A DNA stretch of 64,000 nt from Hepsetus odoe (Eukaryota > Chordata > Actinopteri > Characiformes > Hepsetidae). Position 1 is the first letter of the stretch, and the number at the start of each line of letters is the position of its first letter. A model generated the notes under the pieces. It worked only from the letters and a program-made list of their open reading frames with translations, made no database searches and had not been told where the DNA came from. Below are positions 11,721 to 26,712 of this stretch, piece by piece. The position numbers and the translations under genes were made by a program. Location of the stretch: the NCBI GenBank assembly GCA_017165825.1, contig CM029367.1, positions 25,327,607-25,391,606 on the forward strand, read 5' to 3'.

Positions 11721-14700
11721 GTATGTATTATTAATCTTTTCTGGTAATACTACTTCAGAAAAGTTTCAGATGTTCCTCACCTTTAGGAAAAACAAATAAT
11801 AACCCATCCTTTAGCATTAATTTAGGCAATTAAATATATGGCATGCTTTTTGAAAAGAAAGGAAGCCTTTGTATTCTATACTTTAAACCAATAGTGTTTA
11901 TTTCTTTTAAGAGTAGGTATGTATGATTATAATTTAAACTCTATGAAAACATATTGTTGTTTTTACATTACTGTTGTGCGTAAAAAGCATCTTTATGATT
12001 TTTTCACATTTTTTTTGTCATTTGGCCAAAAAGACAAGAGTAAATGTTAGAAATTCTTACCAGAATCTGCCGGTAGAGAACGTAAATCAAGTGCAAACTA
12101 TCTTCTGTGATACATTTTTTTTAAGTATGCAAATACACTTATGTAGTACTGCAAAATGACAAAGACAAGTAGGCTGTCCTGTAAAAGTAACTATTTATTT
12201 AAAGTAAATAAGGTTGATCGGTGTTAGTTAAGAAAATATTTAATGGTGGATGGCGTTTGTTGGAAGCAGTACCTGTTGTGAAGAGTGAAAAGCGTGGCAC
12301 TGACAAACGCTTACTTACTATGTGTTTGATTCTTTTTTTTTCAAAGAAAATCTAACTGAATGCAATGAATACCAAGATCAGCGGAGGATTGAGTATGAAA
12401 TCCCAGCACAAAATATAGGTCTGATGGCTGATGACCCATCTGCTTCACAGTTTGATCTGGCGTTTGACCAGTATGCTACAGTGCATCATACCTCTATTTC
12501 AGGCTATGATCAGTCTGATTCAGAGCATGACCAGTCTACTGCAATGAATGACCACTCCACTTTGGATTATGATCAGTCTGATTCAGAATATGTCTGCTCC
12601 GCTTCAGAGCATGATCAGTCTGTTTCAGTGTATGACCTGTCAGCTTCAGAAAAGCCTGAGGATTTAGATCAGTCTAACCAGATCCATCCAGTAGAGGACA
12701 TTTTGAATGTCTCAAACAGAAACCTAAAACAACGTCCAAGTTCACCTACAGGATCATCAGAAGAACAGACCTGTCTCATTGTCCAACCCAACCGAATACT
12801 ATGTGGGGTAAGTATTCAAGATTTAGAGGTTTTTATATGCGTGCTTAACTAGACAGTGCACTATATAATGTGTTTACAATACACTACTCAAAGCTTCTAT
12901 TGTGATTCTGTTACTGCCTTGTTTCGAGAACTGTCAAGTCCAGTGCTTCTTTGGCGTATCACACTTTTCTGAGTTGACACTTTTTTGTGACTTTCCTCTC
13001 TGCAGCTTCACACTAAATTTGTTTATTTGCTCTGTCTGGCTAATGTTATACCATATGAATGAACTTGAATTAATAAGTGTCTGACATTAGAATAATATAA
13101 ATTTTGGGGGGGATTTTCTCTTGTTGTTTTTCACGTATATTTTCAGACTCAAGAGGATGTTTACCTGATCATGGTGAACAAGCTCAACATTCAAGCCAAT
13201 GTGGAAGTGGAATTTCATTGTGAACATTCAACAAAACGTGTGCCAGGAGTCCCTGTGAACGAGTTTACTGTCAGAGCTCAGTCACCTGGTGAGTTTAAAG
13301 CTGTTCGACTCAGATCAAAAAGAGGAACTTCTTTTTTAGTTCCTCTCCGCTTATTTTTAACATTTTAAACCACTTTGCATTTTGCTGCTCGTAAATGGGA
13401 CCCCGTGCTCACTGGCCGACCAGTATGACAGACTGTTACAGTTCATTTGTTTTGTGATTTGCACCACACAGACTTTTAAATCAGTTATTACACTAATTTT
13501 AATATGTAGTACTTGCATGCGTGCAATAATTTTCTCCTCAGATAAACAGAATCAAAGTTTTATATACAATATCACTTTAAACTTCTTCTTTAATGCTTCA
13601 GATCAACTTCTGCCCTGTTCCTTTATCGAGAGCATTGACTGCTTTGATATGATTAAGCGACTAGTGTAAAATCATTGTAGTTGTTATAAGGGGATTTGAT
13701 ATATGGGTGTTCATACAGGTTACTAGACCTCAATGCGCAGATTATGCTCTATGAAGTTTTTCTGCTTACAGATATGCCAGCTGGGGATGTTTCGTTACAT
13801 CTTTATTCTGATGAGGCAATCCTGTGTTCAGCAGCTGTAACATACTACACACACATGGAAGAAATTAGCCATTACCTTGAGAAAGTAATTAACCCCATCC
13901 AGTTCATTTGTCAGGTAATGATCATCCGTTTTCATTGTACTTGTATCCCGTTTTCTTAGTTAATGATGCGTAACACAGTAAAAATGCAACAATTAGCATT
14001 TTGTAAAGTAAGTATAAAAGGATGTGATTCAGCATCTACGTCAGCAACTCATGCACATGGTGCTTTTTCCCTCTCTGGGAAAGTGGCTGATCAAGTGTCT
14101 TTTGCCAACATTTTGTGATTCAAAAATCAGCATTTTGTGATTCAGCAAATCAGCATTTTGTGATTCAAAAATCAGCAATGTAAACTTTGAAATTCGTAAT
14201 GGGGGTTTGCTGGATTTCAAGCTAATTCAATGCTGTCCAAATAATCTGATGATTGAAATCTGTTTTGTCCTGAGCTGAGCTCACAGTGTAGGAAGTCAAA
14301 TTCCGTTAAACACAGCCCAGAACCGCTCTAATGAATAAAAGAATTAAAAGAATCACACTCAAACAAAGGAAATGCTGGCCCAGAGGGGTGTGGAGGGAAG
14401 CTCTTTCACCTCGGGTTTGCGTGAATGATAAATGGAACTGAACTTACATTATAGTTCCATTGAAATGCATTGACCTACCAATGTGATATTAGGATTATTT
14501 GCATCTAACAAGGAATTATTGATTGTGGTTCAAGAAAGCTAAGCATCTCTAACAGTTCAACAGACTTTAATTGGATTTAAATGTTTTGGATTATAAGGAG
14601 AGGCATGTTTCATGATCTGATTAGTCAGCACTGAAAAGTTGTCAGTAAATTGTTGGAAAGTGAAAGATTTCAGATTTTCTAGACAAACTGTGTTGTTTCT

Positions 14701-17418
14701 ACCAACAGCCTCTGAAGGGTGATCTATTTGTTTTAAACAGCCTATTTAGTTCCCTGCGATTGGTTGGCGACCTGTCCAGGGTGTGTCCCGTCCTTTGCCC
14801 TGTGTGAGCTGGGATGGACTGCAGCACTCCCCCTGCAACCCTAATTAGGACAAGCGGCCCAGAAAATGACTGACTGACAGCCTATTTAGTTAAAAAGTTT
14901 TAGTGTGACTTTCATTTTCCGTCGAAAAAGCATGTGGGGCAGCGTTGGCCTAGTGGTTAGTGAGTTGACCACCGACTCTGAAGATTGTGAATTCAAACCC
15001 CTTACCAGTAGGTTGCCCTGAGGTACTCTTGAACAAGGTACCATCCCCAGTCACTGCTCCCTGGGTGCTTTCATAGCTGCCCCCTGCTGCACAGTGTATG
15101 TTTGTACATGGGTTAAATGCAGAAGTCCAATTTTATTGTGGTTCGCTGTGCTTTGTACTCATAACAACAAGAATGGTCACTTTCATTTTTCATATTCTGT
15201 GTCACTTTGGCACAACTGACAAACAAGCAAAACTGTGAAACGGGTGAAAAAATCCATTTGAAATGGATTTTGAAAGGAAAATAACAGATATTAGTCTTAA
15301 CCTTTCATTTTAGTCACATTTCAATTGGATCAAAATTTCAAATGAGTTTTTCAAATAGCTACATTAGTTCTCCCAAAGATTTACAAGTTCTTGTTCTGTT
15401 GGTGGTCAGGTTGTTGTTGGTCAGCCTACTCACTGAAGCTCAGATAACATATCTGGATAAAGATGAATTCATAATCTTTCTTCTGTTTCTGCAGAATTAA
15501 ATAATTAAAATCAGCATCAGCATTTAATACTATACTCAGAGAACACATGTTCGTTCACTAGTCAAATAATTTGATAGGTGCCTATAGAAGTAACAATTTC
15601 ACACAAAATCACCCTGAATAAATTTCAAATCATAGTCACTTAATTATGGAGTCATTTTTGAAAGCACCTTTTCATTAATATAGATTCCCTTGTTGAAACT
15701 TAACAATATGACATAGTACTGAGTGTATGGGATTTGCCAAACAAAGAGGCAGTTCCTACAGACTGAGGTTATGTTGTAATGATATTGTAAGGCAGTGGTA
15801 AACCGCTGCTGTAACAGCCTCTGTATTTTTTAGATTTCACATGATGATCTGGGTGTTTGCAAATTATGCTCCACCTATTTTTCTGCTCTTTTTCTGTCAA
15901 ATATACCTGTAAACATGTAAAATGCCACATGTAAAATGCCACAGTTAATAAAGTGCAATAAATATGTATAGGAGTACCTTTGGGGGGGGGGGGGGGTTCT
16001 AGTTTTGGTTGTGTTCTGTTTCACCAACTAGCTAGAACTCTCCAATCATCAGGCTAGCATCATGATCAGGGGAGAGGGAATGCCATCCTACCCACCCAGA
16101 GAGCAAAATGGATTTTGGTATCTTAGACTGCAAGCCACAGATGGCTGTGACGCCAGTGAGGATCAATCTCACACAGTGGAAGTGCCCATGCTTAGACAGT
16201 GATGCCACTTAGGAGTCCAAATCTTGTTTTTTTTTTTTTGTTTGTTTTTTTACCTGGTCAAAATTAGATTGGTTCGTCAATATACCACATCACCCTCCTC
16301 ATTGATGGTTTAATAAAACATAAAATATAAACTCTCAGTTACACAGTTTTCTGATTAATCTTTTTCAGGCATTTAATATTACAAAAAATGCATCAGACGA
16401 ATTGGATGATTTGCTCACAAATTCACTCAAGAATCAGATGCCTGCAAATGGATTACAAGTTTTTGGAATCGGTCAGCTTGAACAGGAGAATACGCTGGGA
16501 AGTAAGACAAGTTTTTATTTGCATTGAATTTGATGGTTGCACTGGATTTCTTTCATTATAATGAACTGGTTTAGAAAGTGTGATGCACTGGAAAAGATAT
16601 GTACTGAAAGATGGGTGCAAGAATGAAATACACTTTATTTCACTTACTTTTTGCAATAGCTGTGCTGATGTAAGTTATTTTATTTTATTTATTAATGCGA
16701 AAGGACGCATACAAAGTCAGTGCATTACGTTTGGAGCTATGAATAGAGAGGTATCTGAAATAAAGGAAGCAGAGTGAGTATCGGACACTCTTGAATGATG
16801 CATTCATTATAATTTGCTCTTTTTGGACATTCAGATCATCGAGACCTGGAACTCCCGACATTGCTTCACTTCTCTGCAAAATATGGCTTAAAGAAACTGA
16901 CTAGCATGTTGCTGCAATGCCCTGGAGCCTTGCAGGCCTACAGTGTCCTGAACAAGAATGGGGATTACCCAAACACACTGGCCGAGAAAAGTGGTTTCTC
17001 TGATTTAAGGCAGTTTATGGATAACTATGTGGTAAGTTTCCAATAAAAATGTTTTTTTCATTATTTTTTTAATTTTGTACTTAAGGATTTACTTTAAGGG
17101 TTAGCATTCCTACAGCTGATACAATGCATGCAGTACACACTCTTGTTTAAAAATTTTAAAACCCATGACCCATGTTTTGTGAAGTATACAATCATGTCTT
17201 TCTACAGGGAACAAAATTGCATGTTGCAAAATGGCATGCTTTTGCAAACTTAAGTGCACTATTTGTATTTGCTAAGTTTAACACACTGGATAAAAATAAA
17301 TAAATAACTCACACAAATAAATAAATAAATAAACCCCTTCTTAGAAAAGGATACATGCACAAGGATGGATGTGAGGTTTGTTAATATAGCCTCTTGAAAG
17401 CAGTATATATATATATAT

Positions 17419-17490
<72 letters not shown>

Positions 17491-20400
17491 GTATCTATAA
17501 ATGTATGGGCAGCAGCCTTAACAGTATGTTGGATTCAAAATATACGGAACCATGATCTGTAGAGGATGTGCGTTTATTTACACTCAACAATCAGCAACCT
17601 GTAATTTAATCTTTTTTTTTTTTTTGCATATGACCTTATGAAGAATTAGAGTCCACCAAAACTAATATACATTTATTTAAAGGCTTTTAACCCTTCAGTG
17701 GCTGTTAAAATGAAGTGTTTTAAGTGTATTAACTAGTGCTTAAGGTTTAATATTAAGCCCTAGTTTGAATTGAAGAGCATGTAGTTAGTGAATATAAAGC
17801 CTGGACATTTAATTAAGTTCACCTGAAAGTTTAAGCAACAGATTAGACGTGGTTGTCTTCATATCGCGGTCACTGTATGTGAAAAGTCATCATACTTACG
17901 CTTTTTGGATTTATAAAGCAGCATCTGAATAATTGTTTTCTATGTTGTGACGTATGTCCATCAAGGAGACAGCAGACTTGGTCAAATGCCAAATTGACGA
18001 ATCCATGGAAAAAACAGGGGATACTGACATTTATGAGCCAATGGCAACCGCGTCGCAAAATTCTGTCACAAAATTCTCCATCCAGGAGGACATATATGAG
18101 TCAATGATGGAGCTGAATCCTGAGATGGAATTGTGTAAGTCACATTATATTTAATGGAGCTTTGTGTGTGCAGTTTGCTGCTTTGCTTACAAACCTCGTT
18201 AACTGAGAAACATTCACATGTACAATGTCATGAGATATCTGTGATACTAGAGTTAAGGAAATGCAATTACTTGTTAATATAGGATGATAATAAATAAAAT
18301 AAAGTGAAAGTGACAATGTGTCATTGTAAAACACATCACAGCACCACACAACAAAATGCATCTTCTGCATTTTACACATATACACTGTGTAGAAGTGCGA
18401 AGCCATATCCGGATAGCAGTGATGGGGACTGTAACATGCTCAAAGATTCCTTAGGACAACCTACTAGTCCGGGATTTGAACTGGGACATAGTGCGCTGCC
18501 CCACAAACGAAACATGAAATATGCCACATGATACCTATGATACAAAACACTTGGTCATTTTTATTTAAAAAATGTGAAACAGGACTAAATTTTAATTATA
18601 TAAATTTAGTTGCAATGTTCTATAACATATATCATGTGATATACGGGGAAATGGTAAATTATTTAAACAGAATTAAAACTGCATTTTCTCTCTTTAGATG
18701 AGGACTTGAGCATTGCTTTAAATGAGTCTCAAAACCCAGAAGAAGCTATGTTGAGGAAATTCTTTGAAGGTAAGAGATTAGATGCTTGGCAATATCCCAC
18801 TACCAAAAAAAGTGACGTTATTAATAAAGCAGCTTTGAAAGGCAGGTTTGTGATGTATGATTCGATACTGTTTTGTAGCTCTGCAACTCACGCTCTTTAT
18901 GAGCTTCTATGAGAATATATGTATCATCAAGTCTGACAGATAAGATGTACTTTTAATTAATAATTCACAAGAGTGAAAGTTTGTTTTGATATTTCTGAAG
19001 AGTCTTAATGACTAATAGACTAATTTCAAAGTATTATCCTGTTCAATCAGTAAAAACAGAGGAGTATCCAGAAACTCTTCAAGAACATCTGGTGGATTGT
19101 GATCATCCAGGCCTTTATGACACAGAAGATGAAACTGTAGAAATCAATCCAGAAGAGGAGGAGGACCCGTATAGAATATGTGAACCAGAAGAAATCTATG
19201 ACACTGTGGATGATCAGGACACCGCTGCAGTTCTAAATCGCCCACCAGCCCCAATACCTCGGTCGTCCATGCTCTCTGAGCCTGAGGAATGCAAAACCTA
19301 CATTTCAACCGGTAGGAACCAAAATGTAACCTCTGACACCAGAGTAGTGTATTGTAATTTCTGTGAAACATGGACTGCCAAAAATATGCTGCAGTGGAGC
19401 TGTGCAGTGCTTACATTTGTCAGTACAGGAACTGGAGTTTGCTAGTTTTTATTGCGCTTCATTTTCGGTCTGCAATGCTAAAACGCAATAGTGAAAATGT
19501 GAATTCTGCAGAGCAGAGAATGCTTGGTATAAACCAAGTGTGTTTGAGCTAAATGCAATTAAAGCAAATCAAATTGTTTTCTTCACAAATATACCATTGT
19601 AGAAATGAAAGAACTATAAAATGAAAATACCCAGGAAAGTAAAAACCCATCAACGTTGTGCTCTGAATCAGATCAATGTCAGTCTCTTTGTGACAAACGA
19701 TGTTGTAAAATAGATGGTTTAGGTTTTTCAGCATTTTGAATTCTGTTTCTGCAGTGTTCTGCTCCAAGGAGTCGTTATATTCATCAAACAACCACACAGA
19801 GACAAAACCTTCGAAAGGTATGATGCTTTTACAAGGGTGTATTCAATTTATATGTAGAAACTACAAATAATTTAAGCAATTACAGATTATTAATTTGAAC
19901 GAAGGCATGTTATTCAGGTATTAATACAAAAATAATAATTATTTAATTAGTAGTATAAAGTTTATCCCCAAATAACTGATATGGGATTTATGTACTTATG
20001 AGACTGAGGACTAGAGGTGTGGGTCCTTGTAGAGGATCGTGTAATTTAAGGGGTTAAACTACAGTTGTAGTGTTCAGTTGCTAGGCGAAATGATCATTTT
20101 TTTACACATTATGTAAGTTATGTGTTAATGGATGGGTGTGTGTAAGAGGTTAAAGTACTATCGTTCCCCGTTCCCTGTTCCCTTAGTGTACTCGAACAGA
20201 GACGATGCCAGCAGCGTTGCTCATGACCCCTATGCTGGTATGAAGACTCCTGGTCAGAGACAGCTCATCTCCCTGCAGGAGAGAGTGAAGTTGGGGGCGC
20301 TGACTGTGGAAGAGGCGGTTCAGGAGTTTAAAGCTTGGCAGTTTGATCAGGAAAAACGCTCTCAGTCCGTTCGCTTTCAGCAGGTACTGCCAGGGCTTCA

Positions 20401-23171
20401 GCACAAGCAAAATGTTCAGGACCAGTGAATGTTATGCATTTGTCTGTGCATTTCATTTCTGTGCCTATGACAGGAGATTTAATTGAAATTTAATGAAATG
20501 TAATTACAAGTTCTGTGTGCACCTTTAGGAAAATATACAGAGATTGCGAGACAGCATAGTCCGACGGCACAAAGAGAGAGGAAGAGGCGGCAAGATGGAA
20601 GGTAAGAACTGAAATAATGTTGACACAGATTTCACTAGAGATCAGTTTATGTTCTAAAAACAAAATGCACTTTAAACCATAGCAAATAAAAGAGGTCACG
20701 AATGTAGAACATTCATGACAAGACTTTGGATCTCTTAAAGTAATCTTAGAAGTGAATCAAAAAAAAGCTTTTACTCATTTGATTATTTCTCCTTGATGAG
20801 CTATCACTGTCTGCTTCCATCAGCAGCACACCTGATTTAAACCACGTATTGAACAAGAACTACAGATTATTTTGGGATTCCATGAGGAAACAATTAAAAA
20901 CTAATTTGAGATACATGAAATCACAAATTACTATATAAAAATATATGTATGTTAAATATTTGTGCATTTTAGCATTAGTGTCTTTCAGAGCAGATCAATG
21001 TTTACTGCTCTGTCATCATTTTAAGCTTTATTGACTTCTTCTCCTTTTCACTGCCATGTCTTAAACAGAGCTGGAGATAACGGCTCCTCTTCAGAGAAGC
21101 CTGCAGTGGGGTAGTCATATAAACGTGGAGTGTTCAGTGTACGAACCCACCCCTCGTACTGTGGTCCAGCCGTCTCCTATTAGCAGGCCACCGCAGCGAG
21201 GTACCTGGCAGACAGGAAGTGCCTCCAGCACATCTAGTGAGTAAAGTCGCAGCATGTGTTGCATCAGTCCTTGTGTAGTTTTGCTTTTCATTTAGTCTAA
21301 AGTCATAGTCTAAAGTCTAAGCGCTGTCTCTGCCTGCATAAGCAGCCTAAAGGAGTGAAGGGTTTGCAGTAGTGATGACCAGATTAATCAAGCATATGAG
21401 CCTTTCTTTTGGTCAATTCACCACAATTAACAGGTCAAGTCCAGCAGACCTGAGCTTATAGTTGCAACATCAGAGCAGTGGGCCAGCTGTATATATGATC
21501 AGATGTATGCACACTTGCACACTGCGTTCACTCACACCTGACATGGCTGCAATTTCCTTCAGTTTACAGTGCTGTTCAGAAGTTGAGGCACCCCATCAAA
21601 TTACATGATCTGTTGATAATCGTTCTCTACAGAGAATACACGTCTACGTATTGTCATGCATAATTACAAAACAAACATTTTTTTACACAACTGTAGGTCG
21701 AATATCTATATATTATCTGAGCCCCTTATCCTTACCATGGTCACGGCGGGCTATAGCCTATCCCAGCAAAAAGGGAATAATCTGCCTTAACCTCATAAAA
21801 ATGAAAAACACCACAATAGAACATAAAGAACAGCCACTTCTCATTTTTTTCTAATAGACCCATGCTATTTTTGACGATTTTTGGTAAGCAGACACAGTGA
21901 CACCATACCAGAATTTACTTCTTATTTTAACAGAACATTGTATTATAGAGTGTAGGATTAATTTAGAAACTGATGAGGGGAACTGGTGTAAATTCAAATT
22001 AACACACACATGTGAGGGCAGTCATGGTCTAATGGTTAGAGAAGAAGGCTTCCAAATGAAGTGTTTCCGGACAGGAAAATGTGGGTGAATGGGGGTGTGT
22101 AAACACCGCTTTACCAGTCCCATATCCACGCTGAAGTACCTTTGGGCCGGGCACTTAATCCTATTACTGCCCCCAGGGTGCAGGCATTGTCACCTCTACT
22201 CCAGCTCATGGTTTGTGTGTTCACTACCAGACCGTTTAGATGTGTTTAATTCCGAGTTAACATTGTGTGTGTGTGTACAGTTTCATCTGGGCCAGTGGTG
22301 CCTAGTGGTAATAAACTATGCCCTATGATCAGATCATGGGTTTGAGTCTTGGGCAAGTAGGTTACCGTGAGGTAGCTTGAGGTACTAAGAGAAATACCAT
22401 GCTTTGCACCGCTGCCGTGTCTGCCCACTACTTCACTGTGGGAGTGGGTAACATGCAGAGGAAGCATTTTGGTGTGGTTCACTCTGTGTTATACTGTGGT
22501 GTGTTTATAATAACAAAATATTCGCTTTCACTTCACGTTAATACTTTGCTGTCTTTAAATGCCAACATCCATCTCATAACTGAAACAGCTTTTTGAGGAA
22601 AGGCAGATGCTTCAATAAAAACATGATCTGCTGTTCACTTCACAACAAGTCTTAATTTTCTTTTAAAGCTGTGCATGTGTTTAAGAAGCCACCTGTCCAC
22701 TTGACATCATTAACACTGGGGCTTGTTACAGTGAATGTCCATTACTTGGACCTCTCAGTAGAAGGTTTTTACCCATGTTAGCTGCTGAAAGCCAAAAACT
22801 CTGCAGACAGAATTGTGCCTTGTGGGACTGATATTTAATGCAGTTTGACTTCTGCAGCGACACGTTTAATCCTTCACATGAGGGGTGGGTGATACCACAC
22901 ATTTTATAGAGAGTGTCAAAGGAAAAGTGACTTACTACACTTTTTTTAACTTTTCACCATGGACTTCATTCATAATATTCAGCTTAGAATTTAAAGAAAA
23001 AATCTTTGAAAAAACACCATCAAAAAGTTTCAGCTTAATTTGATTCAATATTACTGTTCTTTTACATTTTTATTAAATCTGTTGGATTTAAAACAATAAA
23101 TTGATATTGACAGTTATCTGTCATATTTTTAAACATGATTGACGAATTAACTGAGCTTGATGGGGAAATTA

Positions 23172-23207
<36 letters not shown>

Positions 23208-26200
23208 AGTGTGTGTGTGTGTGTGTCAGTGTGTCAGTGTGTGGGTGTTTGTGTGGGTGTTTATGTGTGTGTGTGTTTGTGTGTGTGTGTTTGTGTGTGT
23301 GTGTGTGAGAGTGTTGGTGTTTGTGTGTGTGTGTGTGTGTGTGAGTGTGTGTGTGTGTGTGTCTGTGTATGGATATTTTAGTATGTGTGGATGTTTGTGT
23401 GTGTGTGTGTGTGTGTGTCTGTGTTTTGATCATTCACGTTCCTGCCATTCAATTTCCATTTTCATTTAATTTTAAACCGCGTCATTAACAACTCGGTTTG
23501 TCTACATGTTGTCTGTAAAACAATTATCTTTAAGTAAATTAATCAGATTTAATAAAAAAAAAAAAATGAATAAATTGCAGCTCCTTGTCAGCCTAATGCT
23601 GAAAATTTCCACTTTTATTTTTCTGCACATATCTTACTCCCCCAACTCGCTCAAATAATCTTTTCATTTTAGCAACATCGCTGATCTTTTATTTACTTTA
23701 ACCGAAACATCTTTGAAATTGTAACTCGCCATGGCGATGAGGAAAGGTAGCACATTCAAAGGCTTTATTTAAGTGATTTTTTTCTAAAAATTAAAACCAT
23801 CACTTAGAGTAAATCAGGACCTCGATGATGATATAACAATGACCGGATGATTCTCAAATCAGAAAACCCGGTATACTTATGTATCGTTTGCTTCCCCTTA
23901 ATTCACATGGGCAACATTTGCAATTTCCTTTTTCCAAATGAATAAGCAGTCAAATCACTTCATTTGCCCGATTAAAAAAACTGTTATTCAATGATGCATT
24001 TAACCTCACTACTTTGTGACTTGTGGTTAAGCAGTTGTTTCAAAGATGTGGAAAGTTTTTTGTGCTCCAGAAATGTTACACTAGTGGATGCTTTTAATGA
24101 CCTATCGTGAACGTTAGAAATCGTAAAATTTATGCAAGTGTGCTTTGCAGTGAGACGAGTTCAGCAAGTGGACTGTGCAAAAATGGACTGTGACACAAGC
24201 TAACCTGTGTTATCAGTGCTTTTCTCCATGTGTTTCACTGCAGTACCTTTAGTTTAATCAAGTGGCCTAAAGTTTTTTCATTCTTTCCCCCAGAAACCAT
24301 TTATATTACAGACCATTTTAATTTAAACAAGATGTTTTCAATCTTCAGGCTAGACTTTGCCCACTCTCATAAAATTTAAATATTGTGCACTTTCTTTATC
24401 GGTGGTCTGTAAGATCTAACTACAGATATTACAGCATGCTTATCTGTGGTGTAATCACAGCCGTTTCTTAAATGATTAAACACATTAAATTACTCATTCA
24501 AGGCTGATAAAAGCTCTTTACCCAGTGTTTCTCAGAACTGATTGCATCCTACATCGATCAAGAATGCATGATGATGAAAAGTGGAATTCCCTCAGGTTAC
24601 TTTTGTAGTTGGAATTTATTCACAGTTGGGCTGTGACATCAGTGGCTGTAGCTATGTTAATTCTCTGTTTTGTTTTATCTCTGAAGTAGCTGTGTTAATA
24701 TTCTGCTGTGCTAGGTGATTGCAAACACATATATGGGAAAAAGGACGTTTCCATTCTCTAGATAAGTTGATATAGTGAAAATGAATATCCTGCATTTCAC
24801 CACTACCTTTATGTTTACCTGTGATCTGAAAAGGTAGCGGCAGCAACAGACTGAGCACGCTGAGCACCATCAGCTACAGCAGTGGGGCTGACGGCGAGCT
24901 GGAGGTGAGCATCTTTCCTTTTGGCATTTTTAAAAATAAAAACTGCAAAACTATTTTAGAGAGATTTTGAGTTTTTAAATGGAAGAAAGAAATCATTTAT
25001 AGAAAAAAGAAAGAAATCATACTTATGTCCATTGCCCTGTGTATAAGTTTTTTTGTTCAGAGTGCTACGTGACGGCTTTCAACTCTAATCTGGCGACACT
25101 GTGTTTCAACACACCTACACTCTTTACAAATGTAGAATTTCCCCCAGTTTTTACTCATGATGTAGTCAAAAACCTTATAAGAAAGGAGTTTTTTTAATTT
25201 CACAAAACATATATTTAGGTAGCCAATCTGCTAAATAAATTATCCCACTTATTATATTCCCCATTGATTATTATTATACTCCTGCTATACTCATACACAC
25301 TGGCCACCTCAATCATGTACACTTTGTTCAAACCACACTGAGTTGTGTGTTCACTAACCCCTGTCTGGCTGAAGGAACCTCAGGAGATCGCTCCTCCTCC
25401 TCCTCGGCCTCGACGCCCAGAAGCTGCACCCACACTGCCTCCACCCAGAGTCCCACCACGTACACCTGATCGGTGAGCCATTTCTGAGAACTTTACATAC
25501 CTGTTTATTCATTTATGTGTGTGTCTAGAATAATCTTTATGTAACCGGTTTTTAACTGGTTCCTTATTTTCTAGGAGCTTTAATCTGACGATTAATATAA
25601 AACTGACTTTAAAATCCGACTCTAGATCATGAGGGGGATTTTTCATACGTCAAAATGCCAAAATTTTCTCACAGTGGTGTAGACTTCTATAAGTACAAGT
25701 ATTTAATAAGCTGCATGATGAGCGGAAACAGAGAGGAAGTGTAAAAAAAAAAACCCCAACTAAACTTCATATGAGGCCCTCATAACAGCAGTCTTTAAAT
25801 GAGAGAACAGGAAAGAGGCTGACTGCAAAAATGAAGCCTCAAAGAAATTCAAGTTAGTTTGTGTGCACTAATAAGGAATACGTGTTTTTGAAAGTGTTTG
25901 AAAAGTTGCACTTTATTGATGGGAAATATGTTTGACTCTGTGCCTCAGGCGAGTTTATGTGCAGCTGTAGTTTTGGGAAGGGTCGGTTTAAATTTCTCCC
26001 CTGTGTGGCAAACCAAGATAGAAATCAGAAGCTCCTCTAACCACAAATACTAAGCAACTACTAACAACGACAAAGTGAAACTAAAAACTAGAACTTCTGC
26101 TGTATTGCCGTTTACATTTGCACTCCATCTGTTTCTCTGCATCATTTTTCAGTCCCCCTTCAGCTCGTTCATTAATGGTACCCATGCGACCACCAGTGAG

Positions 26201-26623
26201 CAGGTTATTTGGGTGCTGGATTATTCTCAGCACAGAAGTGACTTTGACATAATGTATGGAAGTGTGTGCGTTTGCATGCTGAACAGAATGGAACACACAC
26301 AGCAGCCTTTTTAAAACATCTCCATCAGACCATCGTTATCTAACCTGGCAGTCCACCTTGTAGAAGTTAAATGATCACTGTTTGTGTTACTCATGCTCAG
26401 TTCTTCATCGGTGGTTAGTGTGGGGCCACAGGTGTCTGATTATTTTTGGGTGGGAGACTATGTGTTGTTCTGCATTCACACTGAGGTGCTGAAGAATGGA
26501 GTAAAGGTTTACAAGTCTAGAGTTTACTCTCACTCACTCACTCACCCACTCCTTCACTCACTTTTTGAGCCACTTGTCCTAATGAGGGTCACAGGGGTAC
26601 TGGAGCCTATCCCAGCTCTCACA

Positions 26624-26712
<89 letters not shown>

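Larger units (their letters stand above)
21237..24833 (+). other. pik3ap1: PIK3AP1 intron rich in repeats
   Basis: A 3.6-kb intron. It holds repeat fragments near 21566-21790 (a Tc1-type end CAGTGCTGTTCAGAAG and a CTATATATTATCTGAGCCCC piece), two SINEs (22013-22535) and a compound GT microsatellite. From about 23430 to 24830 I see no gene, only AT-rich unique sequence. Confidence 0.8.

Noticed and set aside
23062..23469. Open frames of 74-123 codons in both strands
   Set aside because: They are translations of a GT/CA microsatellite (repeated HT or CV residues), not genes.
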